A DNA stretch of 64,000 nucleotides, from contig JNEM01011206.1 of assembly GCA_000697335.1 (NCBI GenBank), positions 1-64,000 on the forward strand, in the 5' to 3' direction. Shown piece by piece: positions 24,591 through 37,540 of this stretch. The notes under the pieces are model-generated. The model saw nothing but the letters and a program-made list of their open reading frames with translations. It did not search any database and was not told the DNA's origin. The DNA comes from Conidiobolus incongruus B7586 (Eukaryota; Entomophthoromycota; Entomophthoromycetes; Entomophthorales; Conidiobolaceae). The stretch's first letter is position 1. Every line of letters starts with the position of its first letter. A program made the position numbers and the translations under genes.

Positions 24591-26364
24591 CCCAGAAATT
24601 TAGATGTGAAATAATTAAGTGATCTGAGTTACAATGACTGAGCACAAGCGATCATTTATATTGAATTGTGACTGAGTATATCCATTGTCATTCATTGATT
24701 AGACCTGAAGATCTCACATCATTGGTTACCCACCTCAATAGCTGATAAGTCAATTATTCATCTATGCCGAATGATGAAAGTCATCAACTATTGGTCTTTT
24801 ATTAAAAGTGGACCCTTTGATGTCAAAACACAGTTGAACCCAGAATAATTGCCTTATACGATCAGCTGTCTTGCTCCTGTCATTCTAAGTTTCCGTTTCG
24901 TAGCCGAAATTGCTTATTGTGATGTGGATTAGAGATCTTGTGATAAATCGCAATTGGTTTAGCGATTGAGAGCGAAAAATCTTAGTGATTCAACCAAACA
25001 TTGATCCATATACATACAGTCCAATAGGTATAATTGGACTTGATTAAAATTACCTTTTTTCACTTAATCGACTTGTGTCATATGTTCAAGAGTCTTTTTT
25101 CTAACTCCTATAAACTAATATTGTGAATATGAGCACCTGATATAAAATAATGGATCAAATTAATTAGAGGAATTGAAATTAACATCTAATGCTTAAATTG
25201 ACCAAATATATATTAACTATAATTCATCAATTATTATTATTATTTTTATTTTTATTTTTTTATTTAAAATTTATACCTTAATATTTTAGTCTAATTAATA
25301 ATCTACTTGAACCTATAAAGGACAGCTATTTTTCTCCTAGGTTAAATAGTTTAAATGTTAAATACTTGCTAAATTTTATTTTATAAGATATTAATTTTAT
25401 TATAATTATTAAGGGTTTAAAATAAAATAAATGAATTAAAAAGAAGCTTTAGATTATTGATTATTCAGTTTAAATCCACCTTTATATTATATTCTTCATT
25501 TCAATTCTATTAAAAATCGAAAATGATCAAACAATTAATATGTGATTAATATTGAATATTGATTAAATTATAGAATAAACAATGTGACTATGCTTTTACT
25601 TAGAGAGAAAGATTAAAAATTTATAACGGTAATAATCTCAGTTATCCATTTTAATATTCGCTGATAGGATTTGGGTTTACCCATTAATCTATTAATATTT
25701 TAATTAAATTCAGGTTGATTAGTACTAATTTAATCCACTGATAGATAATCATTATTATTACAGTCATAGAGTTCTATATTATATATATTACATTACATAT
25801 AGTTAATATTAATTTCATTATTTTAATATGTTAATATAACACTAGTGTTATTAATTATTGATATTTTTTAAACACTTAATATTGGAATATATTTATTAGT
25901 AAATATTTTTTTTCAACCAATCAAGTTCATTAATTTTAAATTAAAAATATATATATTTAAAAGTATTGTTTTTAAATGAGAATTTGTTAATAATTTCGAT
26001 AAAATAATTAATATGAACAGTATACTAAAATTAGTAATATATTTACTTTTAATCGATTATAATTTCAAATTTAAAGCATACAGTCATTAACTGATTAATA
26101 TTTAATCATAATATAATTTTATGGAGATAAAAAAAAGTAAAATTGATTTTTAATTGAATTTTAACCCTAAATTATTATAATACAAGTTTAAAGGATTATA
26201 TTTTTGATAATATTAATTAATAAAAAATAGAATATTATAAGTTAAAATTTCAAAAAGTGATTATAACATTACTCTATTTAGAGATTATTTAGAGTTGACA
26301 GGATTTACAATTATATTTATTACCAATAAAACCCTAAATTGAGCTAAAATTAATTGTATATTTG

Positions 26365-26395
<31 letters not shown>

Positions 26396-29300
26396 GAACC
26401 AGTATTTTTTAATGATTGGAAAAGTCCAATCCTTTTAATATAAAAATGCTGAAATTTTTAAATTATGCATTATTATTTATAAAGTGGTTTAAAAATATGG
26501 TTCTAAATATGGTGAAGTTATTATTTTATATACCAAAAATATGTATAATATTATACATTAATAAAAGCAGTGCTTATTAGTTAATGTTAGGAAGCTTTCT
26601 AACAATATCTACTAAGAACATATTCTTACCATCAAAAGATGAAATGACATGAAATTAAGTCATTTCCAGAGTGTGGATTTCAAAAACATGACCCTTCGAA
26701 TGTAATAAATCCACTTATTGACAGCTTATTCAATCCAAATTTTATCAACAACATACTATTGACATAAATAATACACTGATGAAATCTTCAAACACTGATG
26801 TAACCTTAGACTAAACAGTTGGTGATATATTGAAACCTGGATGTAAAGGTTTTCAAAGAAAAGAAGAAAACATTATATACAATTGATCATTTAAAGGACT
26901 TTACCATAGTGATATACTAGTTTAAAAAATCAAACTTATTGAATGCAGGTAATATTTAATTAATCTTATTAATATATAAAACATTTGAAAAACTGTTTCT
27001 AAATCAGTAATACACAAGATTTAATTTTTATAATTTTGACTTTTAAATCTTATTTACTAAATCATTAGCATTCTTCAATATCCTCAATTTTTATAAGTAT
27101 CAATAGTATTTAAATATAAATTTGGACATTTGAAAAAAAATATTTTAACCATTTAATTTCCTAATTTATCAATTCAATATCTGTTTAATTACTATATTTA
27201 ATGAAGGAGATTCATTCGAAATAATAATTTCCATTTGGGCTAATATCATTATTTTTATTGACTATATACCTCATTTCTTCTTAATTTATCATTTTATCCA
27301 ATTTAAAACTGATTAATATTATTTAATATAAGTTAATATTCATAAAATCAATCATTTTTTCAATGTTATTAAGCTTATTAATGGAATTTCAAGAACTTTC
27401 TATTATTTATTTTTTTTTTGATATTATTTTTATTAAATTATGCTACTAATTACTATGGGGTGCTTTCTTAAGTAGGTAATATTATTTAAGTTTAATGTTT
27501 TTAAAAAAAATCAGCCTATAATTTTGAAATGATTCTCTAATTTATTAAATTTATTGAGGGTACTATTATAAATATTAAATTCCATAATTTTTATTATACT
27601 GACAAGTATCATCTTATATTTAATACATTCAATTACTATCAATGTTATGGATAATATCAACTAAAATATGTATTTTTAATATGTTAGTATTTAGATTTTA
27701 TAATTTTTATTTCATTAAAATTTATTCATAAAAATAATTTTAAATAATTTTGAAATATTATATTAATCATATAATTTGAATAATTTTTAAATTTAATTTA
27801 AATTATACTTCGCCCCGAGTAAATTTTACCCATAAAATCTTTATATAGATATAATTGGTATATTGATTGGTTATTTTATTTACTATATTAGGTTATAATT
27901 TTTAAAAAAAATTAATTAGATTCCAGACGGATATTTATAATTAATTTTAATGTTATGCTATCATATCTGAATAGATTAAATCGAACCAATATCAATTTCT
28001 GGTTATACTACATTTTTAAAATTTTAAATACTGATATTGTTGGGTAATTTGTATTTTCTAAATATAATGTATAAATTAATGCGAAATAAAACAATATAGC
28101 ATCATTTAATTATAATGGTTAGGGTTTATTAATTGGCCAAAGAATGTTTAATACAGAATATTAATCACTATACATTTTATAATGGTAGCATTTATTTGAT
28201 ATTATTATGTATTTTTTCGTATATTGATTTGAAAATCAAATAAGTTATTAAAACAACCAATAAAAATGAACTTTATTAAATAATATATCAAATAGTTATA
28301 TTATGTGTGTAATTTTTGACTTTTAAAGCATTTATCTTGACTAATTTATATTAACGCATTACCTGATAAAAATATATCCTATATAATTAATAACAAAACA
28401 TCTATTGCTCTAATAAAAGATGAAAATCCAATTCATTAATATATTAATAGAAAAAATTCTTTTTTTGTCATTGCCGTGCTTGATACAAGTAATGCAGAGT
28501 AGAATTCATTGATTTATTCATATTAAATAACTATAATAATCCATTTTACATTCTTAGTTTTCTATGATTATTATCACTAATCAGTAATTTATAATATGAT
28601 ATCTTCTAATTATATCAATGATCATCATATTCTATTATTATATTAAATTTGATGCTGCTTTTGTATATTTCTAGAATCTTTTACCCTATCCAAATTTAAC
28701 TGATATTTTATAAAATTTAATCTAAAATTATATTATATTTGAATGTATAATGATGAATCTAGATTAAAACTAATATTAATACTGGATCAATAATGTGATA
28801 ATTAAGTAGACTGTATTAATTGGTTTACCTGTTTAATAGATATCACAGTTAAAATTTTTATATTTGATATTCAATTTTGAAAGCAAATACTTTAAGCTAA
28901 AATAATAGATAATGTATAAAGTATTATTAATTTCAAATACATCCTTATAGATATTTTATTTATCAGTTTTTATAAATATGAAGAAAGTTGTGATTAACCC
29001 ATCGGTGAATTATTGCAATGTTTAATTTATTAGCTTACTTCCACTATACCAATAATGTTATAATAATGAGAACTTATTAAATTATTTTCACTAGAATTCG
29101 TGTAATTGGTCAATGTCAATTTAGGTTTGTAATATAAATTTAGTTGTATTTTACCATTTTACAAACTATTTAATATATTCACAAATACTGCAAAAAACAC
29201 TTTGTTTAACCAAGTTGTGCCAAAATCAATTATATAAATATTTGATTGATTTGGATATTAATTCCAACCATAGTCAATGGCTTTAAATGTGATTTATTCG

Positions 29301-30182
29301 TGTGATAGAGCTATTTTTTAACTCTAATTTTATTAAAACCCAAGATTTTTATATCAAGTTATTTGTGTCAAGATAAATAGAAGCACATAAAAAATTCAAT
29401 TAATATCAAATATAAATATTGAAATATTTTCAACTTTTAAATTGAATAATATCAATCAATCATTTCCTACAGGTATTGATATTAGAATTATAATTGTTCT
29501 AATAACATATTCAATATTATTATTATTATTATTATTTTCTTAAACAATTTCTAAAATTGATAAATTCTATTTTTTTCATCGAATTTTAATATTTCATAAA
29601 TAGAATTTTATATTTTTGTTAAACTGTGTTAGATTTATTAAGTATAATAAATACAAAATATATACCCTTTATTATAAGTTTTGATATTAAGTATATTCAT
29701 AAAAATTCACTATATAACCTTTGTAATTAATTCATTAATTCCAATTTGTTTTTTCAAAATTAAATATATTTAAAAAATTTTTTTCAGATACTTGTATTCA
29801 TAAAATTATTCGACAAATAGAAATATAAAAATATTCCAATTCATTCTGATAAGAAATAGTGATATATAATCCTAAAATTATATTGTATTCAATATAAAAT
29901 ATAAAAATAACTAGATTAAATATAAATATAGATATTATGATGTATTATTTTAAGTTCAATAATGTTAATTATCAAATAAAAACATTAAATTCTCAGAGAA
30001 TTATTAATATATATTCACATCAGACAAAAACATATAAATTACAAGCATTAACTAAGTTTCATAAGTCAAATTTCTCACACATTTGTATCACATCCCACAT
30101 TCTAATATTGGATTATATATATTATAAACACAGGTCATCATAAAGTAATAATTAATGTTACCTTTCAAATTTGATTATTAAA
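24591..30182. other. Gene desert of about 5.6 kb
   Basis: The part nearest the transporter (24.6-25.1 kb) has more G+C and is probably its promoter. From 25.1 kb on the sequence is extremely AT-rich, with ATT repeats at about 26365-26392 and 29515-29537. One patch at about 26.57-26.96 kb is less AT-rich and has gene-like words interrupted by stops. It may be a very old gene remnant. No RNA gene or mobile element was recognised. Confidence 0.55.
24653..24660 (-). promoter_or_regulatory. TATA-box candidate of the second transporter
   Basis: On the minus strand this reads TATAAATG, 63-70 nt upstream of the start codon at 24590, a plausible core promoter position. Confidence 0.45.
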
Positions 30183-31004
30183 ATGTCTCACTCTGCAAAG
30201 TTTAATGTTCATGAAGATGTACCTTATACTCAGCAATTGAATGATGTCAAACTCTCTTATGACTTATACCTTCCCCTTGAAGCTTCCTGTGAAGCCACTC
30301 CTTTGATGATTTATGTCCATGGAGGTGCTTGGAGATCTGGTGATAAAAATGATTATACTCAAGTAGGCGAAAACCTCGCATCCAACTATAATATTGCTGT
30401 GATGATGATCAACTATCATCTATCTACTGGAACTGAATACCATCATCCAAGCCACGTTGAAGAATCCAGTCAAGCATTAATTCATGCTTATAAGAACCCT
30501 AACCAGTTTCCTTATAATAATCAGCAAATTTATTTAGCTGGTCACTCTTGTGGAGCGCAAATTGTTTCTATAATTGCCTTCTCTCCTAATAAAATCCAAG
30601 TTTTTAAGCATATCGAAGAGGACAAATCCTTAGTTGAAGGCATCTTTCACAGCATTCGAGGTGTCATTACTATCCAAGGAATTTACGATATTCCCGATCT
30701 AAACAGACAATACCCAGACTATGCTGACTTCATCCACCAAGCTTTAGGAACAGATGAAGAATTTTGGCGCCAAGCATCACCTACTTATCAGCCTATTCCA
30801 ACTGTTTTAAAACCAAAATTCCTCCTTGTTCAAGGGCCAAAGGATGAACTGTTGGATTTCCAACAGACTCGTCTCTTCATTGAATACTTGAAAAAAGCGG
30901 AAATTTCTTATGAACTAGATGAAAATATCCACACAGGTCATTATGATGTACCTAGATCTATTGAATTTGCCCTTTTAGTATCAAAATTCATTTTACATCA
31001 ATAA
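30183..31004 (+). CDS. Alpha/beta hydrolase, kynurenine-formamidase/esterase-like
   Basis: A 273-residue single-domain hydrolase. The oxyanion-hole motif HGGAW lies at residues 46-50, the nucleophile elbow GHSCG at 120-124 (Ser122), a late acidic residue in the QGPKDELL word, and the catalytic His near the end in HTGHYDV. HGGAW with a GHSxG elbow is typical of the hormone-sensitive-lipase-like branch that includes fungal Bna7-type N-formylkynurenine formamidases and carboxylesterases. The exact reaction cannot be fixed. There is no signal peptide, so it is probably cytosolic. The first true ATG in frame is at 30183 (MSHSAKF). There is no intron. A TATA-rich stretch at about 30112-30128 precedes it by some 55-70 nt. 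It converges on the TRM1 locus, leaving 270 bases between. Confidence 0.88.
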   Translation: MSHSAKFNVHEDVPYTQQLNDVKLSYDLYLPLEASCEATPLMIYVHGGAWRSGDKNDYTQVGENLASNYNIAVMMINYHLSTGTEYHHPSHVEESSQALIHAYKNPNQFPYNNQQIYLAGHSCGAQIVSIIAFSPNKIQVFKHIEEDKSLVEGIFHSIRGVITIQGIYDIPDLNRQYPDYADFIHQALGTDEEFWRQASPTYQPIPTVLKPKFLLVQGPKDELLDFQQTRLFIEYLKKAEISYELDENIHTGHYDVPRSIEFALLVSKFILHQ

Positions 31005-31274
31005 ATGGCCTATTCTTAAGCAAAATAATCAAATTAAAAATCAATATTACTATAAATCAAATTAAAAAAAAAGATTTATTCATTAAATATTGTAAAAATA
31101 ATTAATATAAATAGCAATCTATTTCTATTTATTATTCTATATTAAACACAAGTTTTTTTAAGTACATATTCTTCAGTAGCGTGATCTTTTTCACCATTTT
31201 GAGGTTAATCAGTTTAATTATCACTAAAAAAAGCATAAATCAAAATGAATTTAAATTAATATTATTAAGCATAT

Positions 31275-33445
31275 TTACTTGTCTTGGACTTTCTTATGCC
31301 TAGCTTTAGGTCCCCAATGATTAGTAGGATTAATTTGATATCTAACCAATTTAATCTTTCTAGATTCGGGTTCAGCACCTTTGTGGAAAGTGAAATCTAC
31401 TGATTCCAATCTAATAACAATATAAATAAAAGTAAATGATAGATCCAAAGTAATAATTACTTTGGTTCTTGCTTCAAAATAGCATATCCAGGAGTATCAG
31501 GTTTCAATTTCTTTTCACTGACTAGATGCGATTTAATCTATGTATAAATATTGGAATAAGATGATATTGATAGCTTTTAACAAATTGAAAATTACATAAT
31601 GACGCAAGATGTCCCATACAACGCTGAAAGGAGCATTTATCTTAACTGAATCTGGACAGGTATGAGAAATAGAAACTTCGTAACCAAGATTTAATAAAGT
31701 AGATCTAAACAAATCAGTTTACTGTATATAGATATCTTTATATTTAATTTACCTGAAAAATTTAGATGATGGATTGCTACATCTAACAACAGAAGATATA
31801 CTTGGAATAGTGAAGTACAAAGGAGAATCAATTTCCTAAAAACAGTTAGAATCAATTGAAATATGACAAATGAATTAAACTTACTTCACTGACAACAGTA
31901 AGCATTCCAAGCATTCTTTTATAGGTTTTGAAAGTGTTTTCAGACTTTTCTTTTGTTAATTTGTGGAGCATTGATTTAACAAATGTTTGATCATGAATAG
32001 AATCATCCCACATGGGACCACCAATCTATATGGTACTGATTCAAATGAGTTCAAACCATTTAAAATAAAGCATACATGATATCCATGTCTACAATGAGGA
32101 CATTTTTGAGGAACTGTGGGTCCAACAATAGGTCCAAATTTAGGTTGCTTACCCTCAACTTGGGTAACTTTACCTAAGGTTTGCCATTCAAAACTATGAC
32201 ATCCAAAGCATTTGTAGACAAGAGAAGTTTGGCTAAAAAAGGCTGAATATTAAATTACGATTAAGTTATGTAAATAGGTATTACCTAGCATGGAATTTAA
32301 CTTTAGCGGGAGAAGTGTCAACTCTTACAAAGATTCTGACATAAAAATCAATACTCAAAGAGAGTAAGGGTTTGATAGATCACTTATAACGTGAAGCAGA
32401 TATGTGGAGAGAATTTAAAACGAGACGCAAAGCCTAAATATATATATATATATATATATATATTTCTCAAAATATGAAAGTAAAATTTATTACAGCTTGG
32501 TGACAAAATTCAGCCTTTAATGGAGTGCCACCGTATTTGGCAAAGCTATATGTAATATTAACAATAATTTTGAACTTGATGAACTCTATAACTTACCAAG
32601 TTTCGGGATATGTGTTACTAGCAAATACAGATAAATCAGTACATGTGATACATAAAAGGCCTAAATTCATTATCAATATTTTTTGTATTTGATAAATTAA
32701 GAATTTAAATTACTCCCATTGGCAATAGACTGAATAGCACCATCTAAGAATGGCACAGCAGAACCATAAGGATCTAAATCAATACAATGAAATCTTTTGA
32801 GATGATCCCTGTTTTTATACATCACATCACTAAATTATGCACATATTAATTAAATCATATTCAAAAATTCAAATTTATATTAAATACCAAGCATCATCTT
32901 GATTAGGTATAATTTTATCCTCTTCAATTTCATTATCTTGGACGTTACGCTTGATAGCTTCAACAGCACCAAAGTCTAAATCGTTAGCTATGATTTTAGA
33001 TAAACCATTAATTTCTTTAGCATAGCGAATTGAGCGTAATCCAGTAGCTGATAAAGCCTCCAATAAAGTAATATTTTTTGGTTTATACTGTATAATATTG
33101 AATCAATATTATATGAATTATTAATTTTAATATATATATATGTATGTATGTATATGTATATTATTTTACCACAGACTCTGAAATATATATAATATTATAA
33201 AATTCAAAAAAAAATATTAAAAATACATTGTTTACCTTTTTCAGGGTTCTTTTAAAAATTTTTCCTTCACTTCTTTATTAATTAACCCAAGTTTCAATAA
33301 CTAAAATAGATATATCTCTATTAAACTCTTGAACAGAGTTGTAAAATACTTCATTAGCACTGGGAAATGTGATAGTAGCCTTTCCTTCAATAATTTTAAC
33401 TGGGCCATTATTTTCAGTTTTTTAATTTTGAACTTGAGTAGACAT
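31275..33445 (-). pseudogene. TRM1: TRM1 tRNA (guanine-26) dimethyltransferase, broken frame
   Basis: The family makes N2,N2-dimethylguanosine at position 26 of tRNAs in nucleus and mitochondria. Twelve exons can be followed by GT/AG sites, among them 33236-33445, 32888-33087, 32714-32830, 32597-32660 and one starting at 32433. Family words include [61 protein letters not shown], and a zinc-type CFGCH plus CPHC. The ending NPTNHWGPKARHKK matches TRM1 C-termini. However, exon 1 has a TAA at codon 8 and a TAA-TAA pair at codons 56-57. Exon 3 has one extra base between the VM and YKNRD codons. The exon at about 32.4 kb has a TGA inside [21 protein letters not shown]. The downstream exons are clean. 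This suggests a young pseudogene, or assembly errors. Confidence 0.85.
32438..32463. repeat. TA repeat in a TRM1 intron
   Basis: An alternating TA tract within a TRM1-locus intron, almost touching the acceptor used by the exon that begins at 32433 on the minus strand. Confidence 0.85.
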
Positions 33446-33831
33446 TTTATATTTTAAATATTTAGATTTGAATAATATATAATTTGTAAAAAATATATAT
33501 TTATATTTATAAAAATAAATTTTGGACTAAATTTTTGAGTGAATTTTTAATTATCTTTAATTTATTAATTTTTGGTAATTTCTAATATATATTCTATAAG
33601 TTAATTTTTTAAAATTCATTAGACTCTAGAACTATAATGATATATATACCCCTTATTAAATTGTGGGATTTATAGGTTTATTGCTTGAATATAGCCAATT
33701 TTGAATATTGAGATTCAATAGACACAACTACTATATTTGTATTTCAAAAGTTCTATTCAATTAACTCAAAAATATTTAGTATTTAGAATTGAATTATGAT
33801 CTCCTATTTATCATAATCATTATTGATAAAA
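33446..33831. other. Short AT-rich spacer
   Basis: 386 bases between the TRM1 locus start and the tyrosinase stop, both on the minus strand. It is AT-rich, with no recognisable element. Confidence 0.6.
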
Positions 33832-35061
33832 TCAACACCAATTATTTATTTTTTTTTGTGAATATGGAACATATCCTGGTATTGAACTTAAAATCTTAAT
33901 GTTTTCATTATCTCGTGCAAGGATTTCCTTGGCTCTCTCAACGTCCATGCCCATCATTTCCCAATAACTTTCCAAATTTGACAGCGATTTGATCTTTGGA
34001 TCCTGTATTGAATTAAGATTGCTTGAGTTTTGTGAAGCAGAAGAGTTGAACAATTGAAAATTGAGTTTTTGAATGAGATCTGGACTCACTTCGTTAATAT
34101 TAAAATTTGAAGTGTCGTCCTCACCAGCACTTAGCATCACTTTGTTATTATCTTCATAAATGTAGCAATATGGGAAAGCAGTTGTTTTGAAAGTATCCTT
34201 GACTAAAACCTTTTGACCGTCCATATAATTTAAATACTCATTGGGATGAGCTGGGGTACCATCACGATGATTTCCTCCATAGACATTTGAATCCTCAGTA
34301 TTTTTACTCTGCCATTTCCACCATAAGTAATCGACAAGTCCGTGGTGAAGATAGAAAATAGGATCATTTGGACTGTACCCTGGACCCATATCTCCCACCG
34401 AGTTCGGTCCTCCCAGATATAAATGCATAAATCCATGATATAATTCAATATCACGGTTAAAATCGAGGTAGTTGTTACGAGTATTGACGAGAAGCATCAT
34501 TTGCTCCATAGTGGGCAATATTCCTATGGTATCGCTTGGAGCTACTTGACCAGTTTTGTCTGAGCTAAATTGTCTCTTTAGTTGATGTGGACTGGGTGTT
34601 GTGACAGTCCAGTTAGCCAAAAAAGAGTTAGTCACTTCATAATCCTTATTCGAATCTCCATTTCCTCCAAAGTAGTCGTCGCTAAATATAATACTCTTTT
34701 CAGCATGATCATAATCTCTGGTCGAGTCAAAGTAAGGAATCACAACATTGGGATTTTTTCTCCAAATAGCCTGTTGATACATCAGAAGAAAATGACGATG
34801 CCATGGCAAAAATACAGGATCACTATGAATATTTGAGTATAGTTCATTATGAATATAAGTCATTGAGTCAAACACGCTTTTATTTTCAGCACCTTTGTCT
34901 TTATGAACCTCGATTAAAGCATTTTTGAAATCTGAAAGCTCGCCAGGACTCATAGATCTGATCTCTTTACGAATATGTATCCTTTGGCATTCTTCCGCTA
35001 ACAATTTATTATTAATGGAATTCACAAGTAATGTCAATAAAAAAGAATTAAATATTTTCAT
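33832..35061 (-). CDS. Secreted tyrosinase (type-3 copper enzyme)
   Basis: A 409-residue intronless copper oxidase that would hydroxylate and oxidise phenols to quinones, as in melanin synthesis. Residues 1-22 form a signal peptide (MKIFNSFLLTLLVN...), so export is likely. The CuA site is His71 (YIHNE), His79 (NIHSD) and His88 in LPWHRHF. The CuB site is His209 and His213 in LYHGFMH, then His240 in the word DPIFYLHHG, followed by YLWWKWQ. The core spans about residues 25-250. The remaining about 160 residues are shorter than the C-terminal extension of classical latent fungal tyrosinases and show no second copper site. The true ATG is at 35061; the frame runs on upstream only without ATG. A TATAAATA box lies 41-48 nt upstream. 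Confidence 0.95.
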   Translation of the reverse strand: MKIFNSFLLTLLVNSINNKLLAEECQRIHIRKEIRSMSPGELSDFKNALIEVHKDKGAENKSVFDSMTYIHNELYSNIHSDPVFLPWHRHFLLMYQQAIWRKNPNVVIPYFDSTRDYDHAEKSIIFSDDYFGGNGDSNKDYEVTNSFLANWTVTTPSPHQLKRQFSSDKTGQVAPSDTIGILPTMEQMMLLVNTRNNYLDFNRDIELYHGFMHLYLGGPNSVGDMGPGYSPNDPIFYLHHGLVDYLWWKWQSKNTEDSNVYGGNHRDGTPAHPNEYLNYMDGQKVLVKDTFKTTAFPYCYIYEDNNKVMLSAGEDDTSNFNINEVSPDLIQKLNFQLFNSSASQNSSNLNSIQDPKIKSLSNLESYWEMMGMDVERAKEILARDNENIKILSSIPGYVPYSQKKINNWC

Positions 35062-37540
35062 TATAAAAGTCAAGATATAAGTAGTTCAGTATAGATTGTT
35101 ATATTTATACCATTTATAATTTAATGCATTTCATACTTAAATCAGTTTAAAATATTTGATCCTCTTTTCCATCTTGGTAAAATGCCTTAATTACCTATTG
35201 AGGTTCATGATTTCATGTAAACTAGCCTATATTTAAATTTAAGTGAATTTGTACTTAAATACAATAGCAATGATTTCACATTTGACTACAAAAATTCTCA
35301 TTTGGCTATACATCGTTTTCTGAAATATTGAATCAATATAATATTAAAATATGTATATTCCATCTCATTGTTATTATTTACACTGTTATTGCAATTTTCA
35401 CAACTTGAAACTAATCAAAATTATCTTTAAATTATACATTTCATAGTTTAATTCAGCAAATCAAAATTTAAGTGTGAAATTATTTCTAATATTTTCAAAA
35501 TAATCTAAATTTTTGATGTATTTTGAAGTTAATATAATTCGATCTAATTTTTCTATTATGCTATAATTAGGTTTATTAATATCAGCATATTTAAAAACTT
35601 AAGGAGTGAGAAAAATAATATCAACAAAGCTTTTTTATATACAGAATGAGATAATATGCTCTACAGAAGTAAATTTTATCCAATTACAAGGTTTTGATAT
35701 TATTAATTATTGCAAAAATCCCAATGATATTTAGTTTTTAACACTCATAAATTTCAATTGAAGTTGAATTAATAATGATATTATTGCTTATAAAGTCTTT
35801 TTAAAGATACGAATTGACAAATATATTGCTATAGAAATCGAATTTTATGTATAGTTTTGTATAATTTTTGATGAGATATATCATTTATATTTCATAATTA
35901 TTAAATAAGTAAATTTATTTAACTTGAACTTTTCTGTTCAAAATATACTAATCAAAGTCATTATTATTTGATTAATATAATTACCATTTATTCTATCTGA
36001 TTGATTTCAATTGACCAATGAACAAAACATGTATTATTGAATCAAGATAATGAGCATTAATTAAATTTATAGCATATTTATTGAGCATAAATTTCTAAGT
36101 TTAAATATGTTTGATAAAATTATATTTAATGCATTTCATCTTTTTAATGTTAGAACTTGTATTTCTATACAAATCTATTAAAGATTATTAAATTTCAAAG
36201 CCAATTTTACAAACATATATATATATTCTTATTAAGATCTTTCTATTTTAATTCAAAATTATACTCAATATTTAATTGAAACTCAGGATAATTTTAAAGA
36301 GGATTGTTGTATTCAAAATACTATTATATAATATATTTTGAATATAATTTAGGATTTTCCTAAAAGAGTATTTTTATCAATTTCGACATTTAATAACTTC
36401 ATATGTTTCAATCCATAAAACTTATATTACATTTATTCACCTGGTAAATGAAAAATTGTGTTGAAATCAATTGAGAAGTTTATGAACTCGAGTAATAATA
36501 ATAAGGCATACATTGATAATTTTGATGCTTGTATTAGCACATACACAATAAAGTATTCAAATCAATTGACCTTAGCATTCAATAGTTTTATTATTAAATT
36601 TGAACAAAATCATATCTTTATGAATTACGATTAACTTGAATTTGTGTAATAATGATAGTGATTTAAAAATATTGAATAAGATCCTGGATTATAATTGTAG
36701 TATTCAGCAATTAATTATATAATCTATTAATGTATTAAAACTATGATATTTTTAGATGTTATGATTTGTTGATCAAATATTTGGCAATTCATCAGAAATC
36801 ATTGACATAGCCCAAATAATTATATCGAAAAAAATTTATCTACTACAAAATGAGATCTCAAAAGATTTATATAAAATGAGTCTAACATAAAACAGATTAA
36901 TCAAGCATGCTATTATAACTCATTATATCTCAATAATATATTTAGTCTCTATTGTTGATATGATTAATATTTTTATTATTCAAATTCAATCATATATTAA
37001 AATAAGTAACTAACAAGATTCAATTTTGAAATAGATCGAAAGTATGGAATATTTAGTGCTGTATTGGCCTTGAATAGAATAATTAATCTTTGATTTTTAT
37101 TAAAATTATTTATATTTACATAAATTTAAATAATTTCAAATTGGAATCATAAATTGATTAAAATATCAAAATGAATTCAAATTAATTTATCTTGAATTTT
37201 CAAATAGAATAGTTTATTTAAAAATTAATTAAATAAAATTAGCTAATATAAAATTACTCTCATATTATTTATTTTGTATATACTTTTATATGTTGTTCTA
37301 ACTTTAGCACTCCAATGATTTTCAAATATATCCTCGAAATAATTTATAAGTTTAGATTCAGAATTCAATCACATATTTTGAACAATTCCACATTCTTCAT
37401 TTTGATTGGCTTAAATGGGACAATCTCCTAATTTAAGCAAATTATATTTTAAATGGAATAAAAACTAACATTACACTTTGTTATTAATCATATTTATATA
37501 ACAATATAGTAATATCTACTAATATTATATCAATGATAAA
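35062..37540. other. Shared upstream region of tyrosinase and J-protein genes
   Basis: About 2.5 kb of AT-rich DNA between divergent genes. The tyrosinase TATA box is at the left end and an ATTGG word lies near 37405 before the J-protein. No ORF or RNA gene was supported. Confidence 0.55.
35102..35109 (-). promoter_or_regulatory. TATA box of the tyrosinase gene
   Basis: TATAAATA on the minus strand, 41-48 nt before the start codon. Position and sequence are good for a core promoter with a very short leader. Confidence 0.55.

Noticed and set aside
24591-30182. Search for mobile elements or CRISPR-like arrays in the gene desert
   Set aside because: No terminal repeats, no reverse transcriptase, transposase or integrase words and no regularly spaced repeats were seen; only ATT runs.
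33170-33177. 8-base candidate microexon at the TRM1 locus, flanked by AG and GT
   Set aside because: Including it would shift the frame between two exons that join in phase without it.
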